From Roseateles sp. DAIF2 (GTDB lineage Bacteria > Pseudomonadota > Gammaproteobacteria > Burkholderiales > Burkholderiaceae_C), in NCBI RefSeq assembly GCF_015624425.1, contig NZ_CP049919.1, positions 5,518,001 through 5,582,000 of the forward strand: a stretch of 64,000 nt of DNA, written 5' to 3'. The notes beneath the pieces were generated by a model, which saw nothing but the letters and a program-made list of their open reading frames with translations, had not been told where the DNA came from and made no database searches. The stretch's first letter is position 1. Each line of letters opens with the position of its first letter. The position numbers and the translations under genes were made by a program. Of this stretch, positions 21,275 to 30,523 are shown piece after piece.

Positions 21275-24200
21275 CTAGGGTGTGGACGCGGCGGCCGGCA
21301 GCTCGGCATCGGGCTTGCGCTCGACCCGCTCGACCTTGGGATCGTCCCAGCTGCCGGTGACGCGGAACTCGCGCGTGCTGGCCGCCATCATCGGCCGGCG
21401 CAGCAACAGCTGGGCCAGGAAGGTGCCCAGGCCCACCGCCGGGTTGATCGCCGCATAGGCCAGCGAGGCGCCGCCGGCATTGATCTCGGGCACCACCAGC
21501 ACGCGCAGGTCCTGGGTCTCCTTGGCCAGATCGGCCTGGCCCTCCATCACGACCACCGCCTGCACGCCGCTCATGCGCAGGTTGTTGCTGCTGGCCACGC
21601 CCTGCGCGATCTTGACGTCGCCGCTGAAGCCGTCGAAGGCGAAGCCCTCGCTGAACACGTCGCGGAAGTCCAGCACCAGGCGGCGCGGCAGCGACTGCAG
21701 GCTCAGGATGCCCAGCAGCCGGCCCACGCCCGGCTCGGCCTGCAGGAACTGGCCGGCGTCCAGCGCCAGATGCAGCTGGCCGCTCATGCTGGGGTAGTCG
21801 GGCGCCAGCGGCGAGCCCAGCCAGCCCAGCTGGCCCGAGGCCTGGCCCTTGCCGCCGCGCAGCAGCCGGCCCTGGCCCAGGCGCTCCAGCAGATTGCCGG
21901 CATCGGCCACCTCCAGCTTCCAGTCCAGCACCGTGCGGCGCTGCGCCCGGCCCGGCTCGGCCAGCCATTGGCCGGTGGCGTTCAGCACCGCATCCGGGTG
22001 GCGCAGCTGCAGCTTGCCGAGCTTCCATTCGCGCTGCGGCCCCTGGGCCTGCGCATCGACCTCGAGCCGACCCAGGCGCTTGCCGCGCAGCTCGAAGTCC
22101 TCGACCACGATGTCCAGCGCCGGCAGCTGGCCGGCGCCACCCGCCTGCGGCTGCTCCAGCAGCTGGCTGACGCTGTCGGCCTCGCTCTTGGGTAGCGACA
22201 GCCGCGCCAGCCGCGCATGCACCCGCGCCGGCTGCGCCCCGCGCGCCGGGCGCAGCTCCAGATAGCCGTTCAGCTGCTCGGCATCCAGGTTCGCGCGCCA
22301 GAGGCCCTGCTCCGGCACGCGCGTGATGCCGGCCACCACCTTGCTGAGCGGGCGCCCGGCGAAGACCAGGCCCTGGGCGCGCAGCGCGATCTGGGTCGGC
22401 GCATAGCCGCCGCCCTCCAGCGCGTCCGCAGCGCCGCCGCCGGCGGTAGCTGTGCCACCGCCCTGCAGGCGCTGCGCGACGGCCTGCCAGGCGTCCAGAT
22501 TCAGCTGGCCCAGATTGGCCTGCAGCGCCACGCCCTGGGCCGGCACGGACGGCAGCTTGTCCTGCAGCGCCAGGCTGCCGGCCAGCACGCGCGGCGTCTC
22601 GCCGCTGATGTCGCGCTGGTACTGGGCCGCCAGCACCGCGCCCAGCTCCAGGCGCAGCTCGTCGCGGCCATTGCCCAGCTGGGTGGTCTGGTAGCGCAGC
22701 GGCAGCTGGCTCTCGGGCGCCTTGGCCAGCGGCGCCGGCAACTCGGCGCCCAGACCCTGCAGGCTGCTGCTCAGGCTCAGCTCGGAGCCGCCGCCCTCCT
22801 TGAAGCCCAGCTGCAGCCGGTAGGCGGTCTGGCCGTTCAGCGACTGCGCCAGCCGCGCCAGCGGCCCCAGCTCGCCGGCGCGGCGCAGCGCCTCGGCCGT
22901 GACCACGCCCTGACCGTTGAAACGCAGGCTGCCGTCGCGCTGGGTGCCGCCCTCGAAGCTCGCGTCGCCGCCCAGCACCCGCGCCGCGCCGCCCTGGATG
23001 TTCACGCCGCGGCGGTCGAACTCGATGCGCGCGCGCGCATTGCCCAGCAGCGGCACATCGGGGCGCATGCGCACATCATTGCCGGCCAGCAGCACCTGGC
23101 CCTTGACCTGGGCCTTGTCGACATCGTTGAGCGGGATCTGCAGCCCCAGGCGCAGCTGGGCGGCACCGCTGGCCGTCGTGTCCTTCAGCGCGCCGCCGAT
23201 CCATTCGCCGACCGGCGACAGCTTGGTGAAGCGCAGCAGCTCGCTCATCGGCCCGCGGCCCTGGCCCTCCAGCTCCAGCACCTGCTGGTGCATCAGGTCC
23301 TTGATGCCGCCGTTCACGCCATGCAGCTCGTAGCCCAGCACGCGGGCGCGGCCGTTCTTGATCTGCATGCTGCCGCGCTCGAACACCAGCTCCGCGGACA
23401 GCTTGTCCATCGCCGGCCAGGCCGGCTCGGCGCCGCCGACGCCGGGCACATAGGCCAGCTGCAGGTCCTGAGCCTGGGTGCTGATGCGGAACTGGCCCTG
23501 CTGCACCGCGTCGAAGGGGAAGTCCCAGAGATCGCCGCGCGCCTTGAACTGCACCTGGCGCGCCTCGCCGCCGCGGATCGCGTCGCGCACATACTCGCGC
23601 GCCACGTTGCCGATGCCCAGCGGCAGGTAGCGCGCGACGCGCGCGGCCTGCGCCTGATCGAGCCGGCCGTTCAGGTCCAAATGGCCGGGGAAGCGCCCGC
23701 CGCGGCCATGCTCCAGGCCGCTGGCGCCGCCGGCGCCGGTCTTCCACAGCGCCTCCAGCTCGCCGCGCAGATCGGCATTGGCCAGCTTGACGTCGGACAC
23801 GCGCAGCTCGATCGCCGGCGGCCTGCCGCCGGGGCGCGGCTCGATGCGCCAGTCCAGCATCGCGTGGAAGCGCTGCAGCGGCAGCACCGGCTCCTCGAAC
23901 ACGCCGGGAAACTCCAGGCTGCCGTCCTGGATCGCCAGCCGCGCCTGGCCGCCGCGCTCGCTGGCGTCCAGCTGCAGGCTGGCATTGGCCAGGCCGGGGC
24001 GGCCGATGTCGGCGCCCTGCGCCTTGGCCTCCAGCACCAGGCCGCTCAGGCCGGCCTTGACGCGGTAGCTGGTCGGCGCCTCCAGCGGGCCGTCCCAGCG
24101 CGCGCTCAGCTCGCTGACCAGGCCCTGCGGCGCCAGCTCGGCCAGCCAGCGGCGCTGGCTGGCACCGAAGGGCAGGCGGGTCGCGATCTGGCTCATCAGC

Positions 24201-25387
24201 GCCAGGTCCAGGCGCTGCGCGCTCAGCTCGCCGCCCAGCAGCGGCCCCGGCGCCTGGCCGGCCTTGACCGGCGCGCGCTTCAGGTTCAGGGCCCAGTCGG
24301 AGCGCGGCCAGACCAGGCCCTCGCCACCCTGGGCCGCGGCCGCCAGCTCGAAGCCGAGCTGGTGCGCGTTCAGGTTGAAGCCCTGGGCGTTGCGCGCCAG
24401 CGCCAGCCGGCCCTCGATGCGCGCCAACGCCAGCGGCTCCATGTCGGCGCCCAGGCGCAGCTTGACCGCGCGCAGGCCCATGTCCAGGGTCAGGGCTTGC
24501 GCCTCGCCCTGCTTGAAGTCGGCCCAGGCGCGTAAAGCGCCGTCGCCCTCGTCCAGCTCGAAGGGCAGATCCACATGGCGGCGCAGCTGGCGCACGTCGG
24601 CGCGCGGCAGCTCGGCATAGAGCTGGCCGCTCCAGTGGCGCAGCTCGCCGGGCCGCTTCAGCAGCGACTGGGTGAAGCGGCCGCGCAAGGAGAAGCGCTG
24701 GCCCCATTCGGCGGGGGGCGTCGCGTCCAGGCGCAGCTCATGGCGGCGCAGGCCGTTGCGCAGCACCAGGTCCAGGCCGGACAGCTCCAGCGGCGCGGCG
24801 CCGCGCTTCTCATCGATCCAGCGCACCCGGCCCTGCTGGATCACGAACTCATGCTGGGCGAAGAACCAGTCGGCCAGCGCATCGCCGGCCTCGCCGGAGG
24901 GGCCCTGCCCCTCCATGCTGAGCCCGGCGACGAAGACGCGGCCCTGCGCGTCGCGGCGCACCTCGAGCTCGGGCCGGTCGATCAGCAGCTGCGCGAAACG
25001 CAGCTCCAGCGCCCACAGCGAGCGCGCCGACAGCGCCGCCGCGACCCGCGGCAGGCGCAGCGCCTCGCGGCCGGCCGGATCGAGGAAGCGCACATCGCGC
25101 AGCTCCAGCGCCGGGATCCAGCCGCCGGAGCGCACCTCGATCTCGCCGATCTCGGTGCGAACCCCCAGGGTTTGCGAGGCCAAGCGCTCCAGATCCGGGC
25201 GCCACTCATTGATGTGCGGCAGAATCGCCCAGTGCAACAGCAGCCAGGCCGCCAGCAGCAGGGTCCAGACCAGCAGCAGCAGGCCCAGGATCCAGCGCCC
25301 GCAGCCCAGCAGCCAGCGGGCGGAACGCCCGGCGAGTCGCCCCGGGGTGGACTTGAGGGCGGCCGTGACAGTTGCAGTGAACGACAT
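21275..25387 (-). CDS. yhdP: YhdP-family AsmA-like phospholipid transport protein
   Basis: The 1370-residue protein has one N-terminal membrane helix (about 25-55) followed by a huge beta-rich repeat body, the design of YhdP/TamB-type bridges. An AsmA-like C-terminal region contains the ADLAKETQDLRVLVVPEI and GTFLAQLLLRRPM segments. YhdP spans the periplasm and helps move phospholipids to the outer membrane. E. coli YhdP has 1266 residues, so this one is somewhat longer. ATG 25387 is used; the longer frame to 25429 starts with low-complexity residues. It is divergent to glnE with 138 bases between. Confidence 0.9.
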   Translation of the reverse strand: MSFTATVTAALKSTPGRLAGRSARWLLGCGRWILGLLLLVWTLLLAAWLLLHWAILPHINEWRPDLERLASQTLGVRTEIGEIEVRSGGWIPALELRDVRFLDPAGREALRLPRVAAALSARSLWALELRFAQLLIDRPELEVRRDAQGRVFVAGLSMEGQGPSGEAGDALADWFFAQHEFVIQQGRVRWIDEKRGAAPLELSGLDLVLRNGLRRHELRLDATPPAEWGQRFSLRGRFTQSLLKRPGELRHWSGQLYAELPRADVRQLRRHVDLPFELDEGDGALRAWADFKQGEAQALTLDMGLRAVKLRLGADMEPLALARIEGRLALARNAQGFNLNAHQLGFELAAAAQGGEGLVWPRSDWALNLKRAPVKAGQAPGPLLGGELSAQRLDLALMSQIATRLPFGASQRRWLAELAPQGLVSELSARWDGPLEAPTSYRVKAGLSGLVLEAKAQGADIGRPGLANASLQLDASERGGQARLAIQDGSLEFPGVFEEPVLPLQRFHAMLDWRIEPRPGGRPPAIELRVSDVKLANADLRGELEALWKTGAGGASGLEHGRGGRFPGHLDLNGRLDQAQAARVARYLPLGIGNVAREYVRDAIRGGEARQVQFKARGDLWDFPFDAVQQGQFRISTQAQDLQLAYVPGVGGAEPAWPAMDKLSAELVFERGSMQIKNGRARVLGYELHGVNGGIKDLMHQQVLELEGQGRGPMSELLRFTKLSPVGEWIGGALKDTTASGAAQLRLGLQIPLNDVDKAQVKGQVLLAGNDVRMRPDVPLLGNARARIEFDRRGVNIQGGAARVLGGDASFEGGTQRDGSLRFNGQGVVTAEALRRAGELGPLARLAQSLNGQTAYRLQLGFKEGGGSELSLSSSLQGLGAELPAPLAKAPESQLPLRYQTTQLGNGRDELRLELGAVLAAQYQRDISGETPRVLAGSLALQDKLPSVPAQGVALQANLGQLNLDAWQAVAQRLQGGGTATAGGGAADALEGGGYAPTQIALRAQGLVFAGRPLSKVVAGITRVPEQGLWRANLDAEQLNGYLELRPARGAQPARVHARLARLSLPKSEADSVSQLLEQPQAGGAGQLPALDIVVEDFELRGKRLGRLEVDAQAQGPQREWKLGKLQLRHPDAVLNATGQWLAEPGRAQRRTVLDWKLEVADAGNLLERLGQGRLLRGGKGQASGQLGWLGSPLAPDYPSMSGQLHLALDAGQFLQAEPGVGRLLGILSLQSLPRRLVLDFRDVFSEGFAFDGFSGDVKIAQGVASSNNLRMSGVQAVVVMEGQADLAKETQDLRVLVVPEINAGGASLAYAAINPAVGLGTFLAQLLLRRPMMAASTREFRVTGSWDDPKVERVERKPDAELPAAASTP

Positions 25388-25525
25388 GGATTGGGAGCGC
25401 CGTGGAGCTGGAAACGACGACGAGGACAACGAGGCATCGCGACCGCTGCCGCGTGATCAAAGACCGCGTGCCCATGCCAGCAACGCGGCCCGACGCTCCC
25501 AGGTTGGCCGAGATTCTGGCACAGG

Positions 25526-28327
25526 GTGCCGATTGAAATGAGTTCGCCCGAGCATTCTTTGCAGACCGACACAATCCCCGCCGAGCCGCCCGTGCTGCCG
25601 CCGCGCGCCGAGCACAGCCGCTTCGTGCAGCGCATCCGCCGCCGCTATGCCGAGGAGCTGGCGCTGCTGGCCCCGGGCCTGCCGGACCTGGCCTCGATCC
25701 AGGCCCTGGTCGCCGCGCTGCTGGCCGGCGGCCGCGCGCTGCCGGCGGCGCTGCGGGTGACGCGCCAGCTGGTGCTGGAGCGGCTGGCGGTGCTGGACAT
25801 CGAGCAGGGCCGCTCGATGGAGGACATCACGCTGGCGATGACCCATCTGGCCGAGGCCACCCTGGACCTGGCGCTGACCGAGGCGCGCGCCGCGCAGGAC
25901 GAGATCAACGGCCGGCCGCTGAACGCCGAGGGCCAGGTGATCGACTTCTGGGTCGTCGGCATGGGCAAGCTGGGCGCGCGCGAGCTGAATGTCTCGTCCG
26001 ACATCGACCTGATCTACGTCTACGACGACGAGGGCCAGACCGAGGGCCCCAAGTCGATCTCGGCGCATGAATACTTCTCGTTGGTCGCGAGGCGCCTGTA
26101 TGCGCTGATCGGCGACGTCACCGAGGACGGCCAGGTGTTCCGCGTCGACCTGGCGCTGCGCCCGAACGGCAACTCCGGCCCGCCGGTCGTCAGCCTGGCG
26201 ATGCTGGAGGAATATTTCCTGGTGCAGGGCCGCGAGTGGGAGCGCTTCGCCTGGCTGAAGAGCCGCGTCGTCGCGCCGCTGGCGATCGAGGCCAAGCAGC
26301 GCGCGCTGGCGCTGCGCTCGCTGGTGACGCCCTTCGTCTACCGCCGCTACCTCGACTACGGCGTGTTCGAGGGCCTGCGCCAGCTGCACCGCAAGATCCG
26401 CGACGAGGCCAGCAAGCGCGCCGCCGGCCGGCCCGAGCGTGCCAACGACGTCAAGCTCTCGCGCGGCGGCATCCGCGAGATCGAATTCACCGTGCAGCTG
26501 CTGCAGGTGGTGCGCGGCGGCCAGTTCCCCGAGATCCGCACCCGCTCGACCGTCAAGGCGCTGCAGCGCGTCGCCGCGCGCGGGCTGATGAAGCCGGCGA
26601 TGGCCGAGCAGTTGATCGAGGCCTACCGCTTTCTGCGCCAGGTCGAGCATCGCATCCAGTACCTGGACGACCAGCAGACCCATTGCCTGCCCTGCGAGGA
26701 CAAGGACCTGGCCTGGATCGCGCGCAGCCTCGGCCTGACCCCGGGTTCCGAGCGCACCGGCTGCACGCCCGGCGTGTGCGAGCTGATGGACCGGCTGTGC
26801 GAGGTGCGCGAGACGGTGGCCACCGAGTTCGACGCGCTGCTGCACGACGGCCAGGCGCCGAAGAACGGCAGTTGCAAGGGCGGCAGCTGCGGCGGCCCGG
26901 CGCTGCCGATTGATTCAGAAGAATTCCTCGAGAAGCTGCCGCCCGAGCTGGGCGAGGCGGTGCGGCGCTGGGCCCAGCAGCCGCGCGTGCAGGGCCTGCG
27001 CGAGGAATCGCGCCTGCGCCTGGCCAAGCTGGTCGGCCGCGCCGCGCAGGCGGTGCGCGCCGAGCAATGCGCGCTGGCCGGCGCGCTGCGCTTCGTCGAC
27101 TGGATCGAGCCGCTGCTGCGCCGCGAGAGCTATCTGGCCCTGCTGGTCGAGCGGCCCGCGGTGCAGGCGCGCCTGCTGCGCCTGCTGGGCCTGGCGCGCT
27201 GGCCGATGCGCTACCTGATGCTGCATCCGGGCGTGATCGACGAACTGGCCGACCAGCGCCTGCAGAACGAACGCTTTGACGGCGCCGAGTTCATCGCCGA
27301 CCTGCAGGCCCGCCACGAGGCCTGGGAGCGCAGCGGCGAGGCCGACGAGGAGGCCCTGCTCGACACCCTGCGCCGCGCCCACCATGCCGAGGTGTTCCGC
27401 ACCCTGGTGCGCGACATCGAGGGCCGCATCACGGTCGAGCAGGTGGCCGACGAGCTGTCGGCGCTGGCCGACTCGACCCTGCAATGCGCGATCGCCTGGT
27501 CCTGGGCGCGGCTCAAGCAAGCGCACCGGCCGGAGCCGCGCTTCGCGGTGATCGCCTACGGCAAGCTGGGCGGCAAGGAGCTGGGCTATGGCGGCGACCT
27601 GGACGTGGTGTTCCTGTTCGACGACGAGGACGAGAACGCGCACGAGATCTACGCCGCCTTCGTGCGCAAGCTGATCACCTGGCTGACCCTGCGCACCGCG
27701 GCCGGCGAGCTGTTCGACATCGACACCGCGCTGCGTCCGAACGGCAACTCGGGCCTGCTGGTCACCTCGCTGCAATCCTTCGAGAACTACCAGAGCGGGC
27801 GCGGCAGCAACACCGCCTGGACCTGGGAGCACCAGGCCATCACGCGCGCGCGCTTTTGCGCCGGCGCGCCGGACCTGGCCGCGCGCTTCGAGGGCGTGCG
27901 CCGCGCGGTGCTGACCGCGCCGCGCGATGCCGCGGCGCTGCGCGCCGAGGTGCAGGCGATGCGCGAGAAGGTGCGCGGCGCACGGCCGGTCAAGGCGGGC
28001 GAGTTCGACGTCAAGCACAGCCCCGGCGGCATGATGGACGCCGAGTTCGCGCTGCAGTACCTGGTGCTGGCCCATGCGGCCGCGCATCCCGAGCTGCAGG
28101 ACAACGCCGGCACGATCGCGCTGCTGCAGCGCGCCGAGAGCGCCGGCCTGCTGCCGGCCCAGGTCGGCCATGCCGCGGCCGATGCCTACCGCGAGCTGCG
28201 CCGCGCCCAGCACCGCGCGCGCCTGGACGAACAGCCCACCGCGCTGGCCGAGGCCCGCCTTCCCGAGCTGGATCTGGAGCGGCATCGCGACGCCGTGCTG
28301 GCGCTGTGGCGCGCCGTCTTCGGCTGA
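25526..28327 (+). CDS. glnE: Glutamine synthetase adenylyltransferase/deadenylase
   Basis: The 933-residue enzyme (929 if ATG 25538 is used) has two nucleotidyltransferase domains, each with a PII-related helical partner. The first holds GMGKLGARELNVSSDIDLI near residues 143-161 and removes AMP from glutamine synthetase. The second holds GKLGGKELGYGGDLDVVFLF near 679-698 and adds it. Both metal-binding D-x-D pairs are intact. A Gly/Cys-rich linker, NGSCKGGSCGG, stands near residue 450 and is unusual. The start could be the weak GTG 25526 or ATG 25538. The 3' end overlaps the rhombosortase gene by 22 bases. Confidence 0.95.
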   Translation: MPIEMSSPEHSLQTDTIPAEPPVLPPRAEHSRFVQRIRRRYAEELALLAPGLPDLASIQALVAALLAGGRALPAALRVTRQLVLERLAVLDIEQGRSMEDITLAMTHLAEATLDLALTEARAAQDEINGRPLNAEGQVIDFWVVGMGKLGARELNVSSDIDLIYVYDDEGQTEGPKSISAHEYFSLVARRLYALIGDVTEDGQVFRVDLALRPNGNSGPPVVSLAMLEEYFLVQGREWERFAWLKSRVVAPLAIEAKQRALALRSLVTPFVYRRYLDYGVFEGLRQLHRKIRDEASKRAAGRPERANDVKLSRGGIREIEFTVQLLQVVRGGQFPEIRTRSTVKALQRVAARGLMKPAMAEQLIEAYRFLRQVEHRIQYLDDQQTHCLPCEDKDLAWIARSLGLTPGSERTGCTPGVCELMDRLCEVRETVATEFDALLHDGQAPKNGSCKGGSCGGPALPIDSEEFLEKLPPELGEAVRRWAQQPRVQGLREESRLRLAKLVGRAAQAVRAEQCALAGALRFVDWIEPLLRRESYLALLVERPAVQARLLRLLGLARWPMRYLMLHPGVIDELADQRLQNERFDGAEFIADLQARHEAWERSGEADEEALLDTLRRAHHAEVFRTLVRDIEGRITVEQVADELSALADSTLQCAIAWSWARLKQAHRPEPRFAVIAYGKLGGKELGYGGDLDVVFLFDDEDENAHEIYAAFVRKLITWLTLRTAAGELFDIDTALRPNGNSGLLVTSLQSFENYQSGRGSNTAWTWEHQAITRARFCAGAPDLAARFEGVRRAVLTAPRDAAALRAEVQAMREKVRGARPVKAGEFDVKHSPGGMMDAEFALQYLVLAHAAAHPELQDNAGTIALLQRAESAGLLPAQVGHAAADAYRELRRAQHRARLDEQPTALAEARLPELDLERHRDAVLALWRAVFG

Positions 28328-28887
28328 GCGCCTGGAGCGCGCTGGCGCTGACCCTGGCCGCCTGCGCGCTGCTGGCCTGGCCGCTGCCGCGCGCCGCGCT
28401 GGACTGGCAGCCCGGCCTGGCCGGCGCCGAACCCTGGCGCAGCCTCAGCGCCGCGGCCGTGCATTGGAGCCCGCGCCATCTGGCGGTCAACCTGGTCGGC
28501 TGCGCGGTGCTGGCCTGGATCGGCGCGCGGGCCCGGCTGCCGGCGCGCGCCGCGCTGGCCTGGGCCCTGGCCTGGCCCGCCACCCAGCTGGGCCTGCTGT
28601 GGCTGGCGCCCGGGCTGGCGCATTACGGCGGCCTCTCCGGCGTGCTGCATGCCGGCGTCGCGGTGCTGGCGCTCGAGCTGCTGCTGACGCGCGCAGGGCA
28701 CGAACGCCTGATCGGCGCGCTGATCGCGGCCGGCCTGGCGCTGAAGCTCGCAAGCGAGGACCCACTCGGCCCGGCGCTGCAGGCCTGGCCCGGCTGGGAC
28801 ATCGCGATCGCGCCGGCCGCCCATCTGAGCGGCACGCTGGCCGGTGCGCTGTGCGCGCTGCTGCTCGTGCTGGTCCACAAGCGCTGA
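28306..28887 (+). CDS. rrtA: Rhombosortase (rhomboid-type intramembrane protease)
   Basis: The 193-residue membrane protein has about six helices. It carries the rhombosortase marks: PWRSLSAAAVHWSPRHLAVN with H58-x3-N62, the catalytic serine S111 in GGLSGVLHAG, and the histidine H173 in AAHLSGTLAG. Rhombosortases trim proteins bearing a GlyGly-CTERM tail in the inner membrane. No such tail was found on any product in this window, so its substrates must be encoded elsewhere. The likely start is GTG 28306, inside the end of glnE, which implies coupled translation. The reading frame is clear but the start is uncertain. Confidence 0.75.
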   Translation: MARRLRLSAWSALALTLAACALLAWPLPRAALDWQPGLAGAEPWRSLSAAAVHWSPRHLAVNLVGCAVLAWIGARARLPARAALAWALAWPATQLGLLWLAPGLAHYGGLSGVLHAGVAVLALELLLTRAGHERLIGALIAAGLALKLASEDPLGPALQAWPGWDIAIAPAAHLSGTLAGALCALLLVLVHKR

Positions 28888-28895
28888 GCCCCAAA

Positions 28896-28912
28896 CGGGC
28901 GCACAGCGCCCG
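28896..28912 (+). terminator. Short GC hairpin after rrtA
   Basis: A perfect 7-bp inverted repeat CGGGCGC / GCGCCCG with a 3-base loop begins 8 bases after the rrtA stop. There is no T-run, so termination would be partial or Rho-assisted. Confidence 0.35.
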
Positions 28913-29004
28913 CACCCCGGCTTGCGGGCCCGTTCACACCCGGTCGCGGGGTTGTCGCGTCCCCTGAAGCCGGGACAATCGGCCGGCTTCCCTGTCGCCC
29001 CCGC

Positions 29005-29709
29005 ATGCCTGCCGTTTTCCTGCTCCGCCGTACCCGCTCCGCGCTGCTCGCCGCGCAACGCGCTCTTTTCGATGAGGCGGAGCGCGGCCGCGCCGAGCGC
29101 TGGACCTGCGTCGGCGCCAGCGACCTGCTGTACGAGGCGCTGCCGCGCATCGCCGAGCTGGGCCCGGACCTGATCGCCACCGACCTGCGCCTGACCGACG
29201 GCCATGCCCTGACCCTGCTGCGGCGCCTGCCGCTCAGGCGCCGCCCGCCGGTGCTGCTGCTGACCGCGGTGGGCGACGACCCGCTGCTGTTCGACGCGCT
29301 GGCCGCCGGCGCCCAGGGCTATTGGCAGGACCCCGGCCAGGCGCGCGGGCTGGCCGCGGCGCTGCACGACTGCGCCGCCGGCGCGGCGCGCATGTCGCCG
29401 GCGCTGGCGCGCCAGGCGCTGCTGGCCCTGGGGCTGCCGCGCAGCGAGCCGCAGCTGGCGCACAACGTCGCCGCGGGGCAAGACCTGGCCCCGGCCGCCG
29501 CGGGCCTGGCGCGCAGCGAGCAGCATCTGCTGACCCTGGTGGCCCAGGGTCTGCTGGACGGGGAGATCGCACAGCGCTGGCAGCTCGATCCGCTCGAGAT
29601 CGGCCGGCGCCTGGCCGCGGTCTACGCGGCCCTGCACCGCCTGTCGGCGGCGGCCGCAGCCGCGGCTATGCCTCAGGCCGCGGGCGGCGCGGTGTCGATG
29701 AAGCTCTGA
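29005..29709 (+). CDS. Atypical response regulator with degenerate LuxR-like end
   Basis: The 234-residue protein starts with a receiver-like domain (PAVFLLRRT; phospho-acceptor D60 in LIATDLRLTDG; T in VLLLTAVGDD). The acidic pair that normally follows the first strand is missing, since RRT takes its place, so magnesium binding is doubtful. After a linker, residues 165-215 resemble the LuxR helix-turn-helix (LARSEQHLLTLVAQGLLDGE then IAQRWQLDP) but with weak recognition-helix similarity. No sensor kinase is adjacent. It may act without phosphorylation. The last 37 bases overlap the convergent gst gene. Confidence 0.7.
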   Translation: MPAVFLLRRTRSALLAAQRALFDEAERGRAERWTCVGASDLLYEALPRIAELGPDLIATDLRLTDGHALTLLRRLPLRRRPPVLLLTAVGDDPLLFDALAAGAQGYWQDPGQARGLAAALHDCAAGAARMSPALARQALLALGLPRSEPQLAHNVAAGQDLAPAAAGLARSEQHLLTLVAQGLLDGEIAQRWQLDPLEIGRRLAAVYAALHRLSAAAAAAAMPQAAGGAVSMKL

Positions 29710-30302
29710 CGCGTCGCCAGCTTTTCCAGCAGGCGGGCCAGGTTGGGATAGTCGCCGCGCCAGTCGATGGCGGTAAAGCGGTAGTCCAGATAGCCCAGCG
29801 CGCAGCCGACCGCGATGTCGGCCAGGGTGAAATGGTTGCCCGAGCACCAGGCCTTCTCGCCCAGCCCCTGGCTCATCGCCTTCAGCGCGCCATGCACCTT
29901 GCCCATCTGGCGCTCGGTCCAGGCGGGCGAGCGCTGCTCGGCGCTGCGGCCGGCCCAGGTCTGCTCCAGGCGCGCGGCGATCGCGGCATCCATCAGGCCG
30001 TCGGACAGCGCCTCCCAGGTGCGCACCTCGGTGCGCTCGCGGCCGCGCTCGGGGATCAGCTTGCCGACCGGCGACAGGGTGTCCACGTATTCGCAGATGA
30101 CGCGCGAATCGAACACCGCCCCGGTGATCGAGTCCTGGCCTTCCATCACCAGGCAGGGCACCTTGCCCAGCGGGTTCATCTTCAGGATGTTGTCGTTGCC
30201 CCAGACGTCCTCGAGCACGAACTGGTAGTCGAGCTTCTTTTCCGCCATCACGACGCGGACCTTGCGGACATAGGGGCTGGCGAGTGAACCGATGAGTTTC
30301 AT
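29673..30302 (-). CDS. Glutathione S-transferase family protein
   Basis: The 209-residue protein has the GST plan: a thioredoxin-like half starting MKLIGSLASPYVRKVRVV (catalytic Ser region S6/S9), the cis-Pro segment PLGKVPCLVM, the GSH-contact ITGAVFDSRVICEYVD, and a helical half from about residue 85 with FTLADIAVGCALGYLD. It resembles the YibF/YfcF-like bacterial class. It is cytosolic, and the substrate is unknown. The 3' end overlaps the response regulator gene by 37 bases on the opposite strand. Confidence 0.9.
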   Translation of the reverse strand: MKLIGSLASPYVRKVRVVMAEKKLDYQFVLEDVWGNDNILKMNPLGKVPCLVMEGQDSITGAVFDSRVICEYVDTLSPVGKLIPERGRERTEVRTWEALSDGLMDAAIAARLEQTWAGRSAEQRSPAWTERQMGKVHGALKAMSQGLGEKAWCSGNHFTLADIAVGCALGYLDYRFTAIDWRGDYPNLARLLEKLATRQSFIDTAPPAA

Positions 30303-30523
30303 GTCGAAATGATGCGGGACGCGAGTCCTGTTGCGAACGATTCTAGCGAAGCACCTGTTGCGCGACGGGCTGGACAAACGCCGGCGGCTGGGGCAGACAA
30401 CGCATCCCTCTTTGGGGCCGTTGTCAGCGCCGGCCGCGGGCCCGAGACTTGCGGCCCACGGAGGAAAGGCGCCCGCCAGAGGCGCTGCCCGTCATCACGA
30501 CCAATCCCTGAGGGAGGTTCACC

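Noticed and set aside
21978..24535. Long open frames opposite yhdP
   Set aside because: They consist of Gln/Arg/Ala/His-rich text with no domain; this is the antisense shadow of yhdP.
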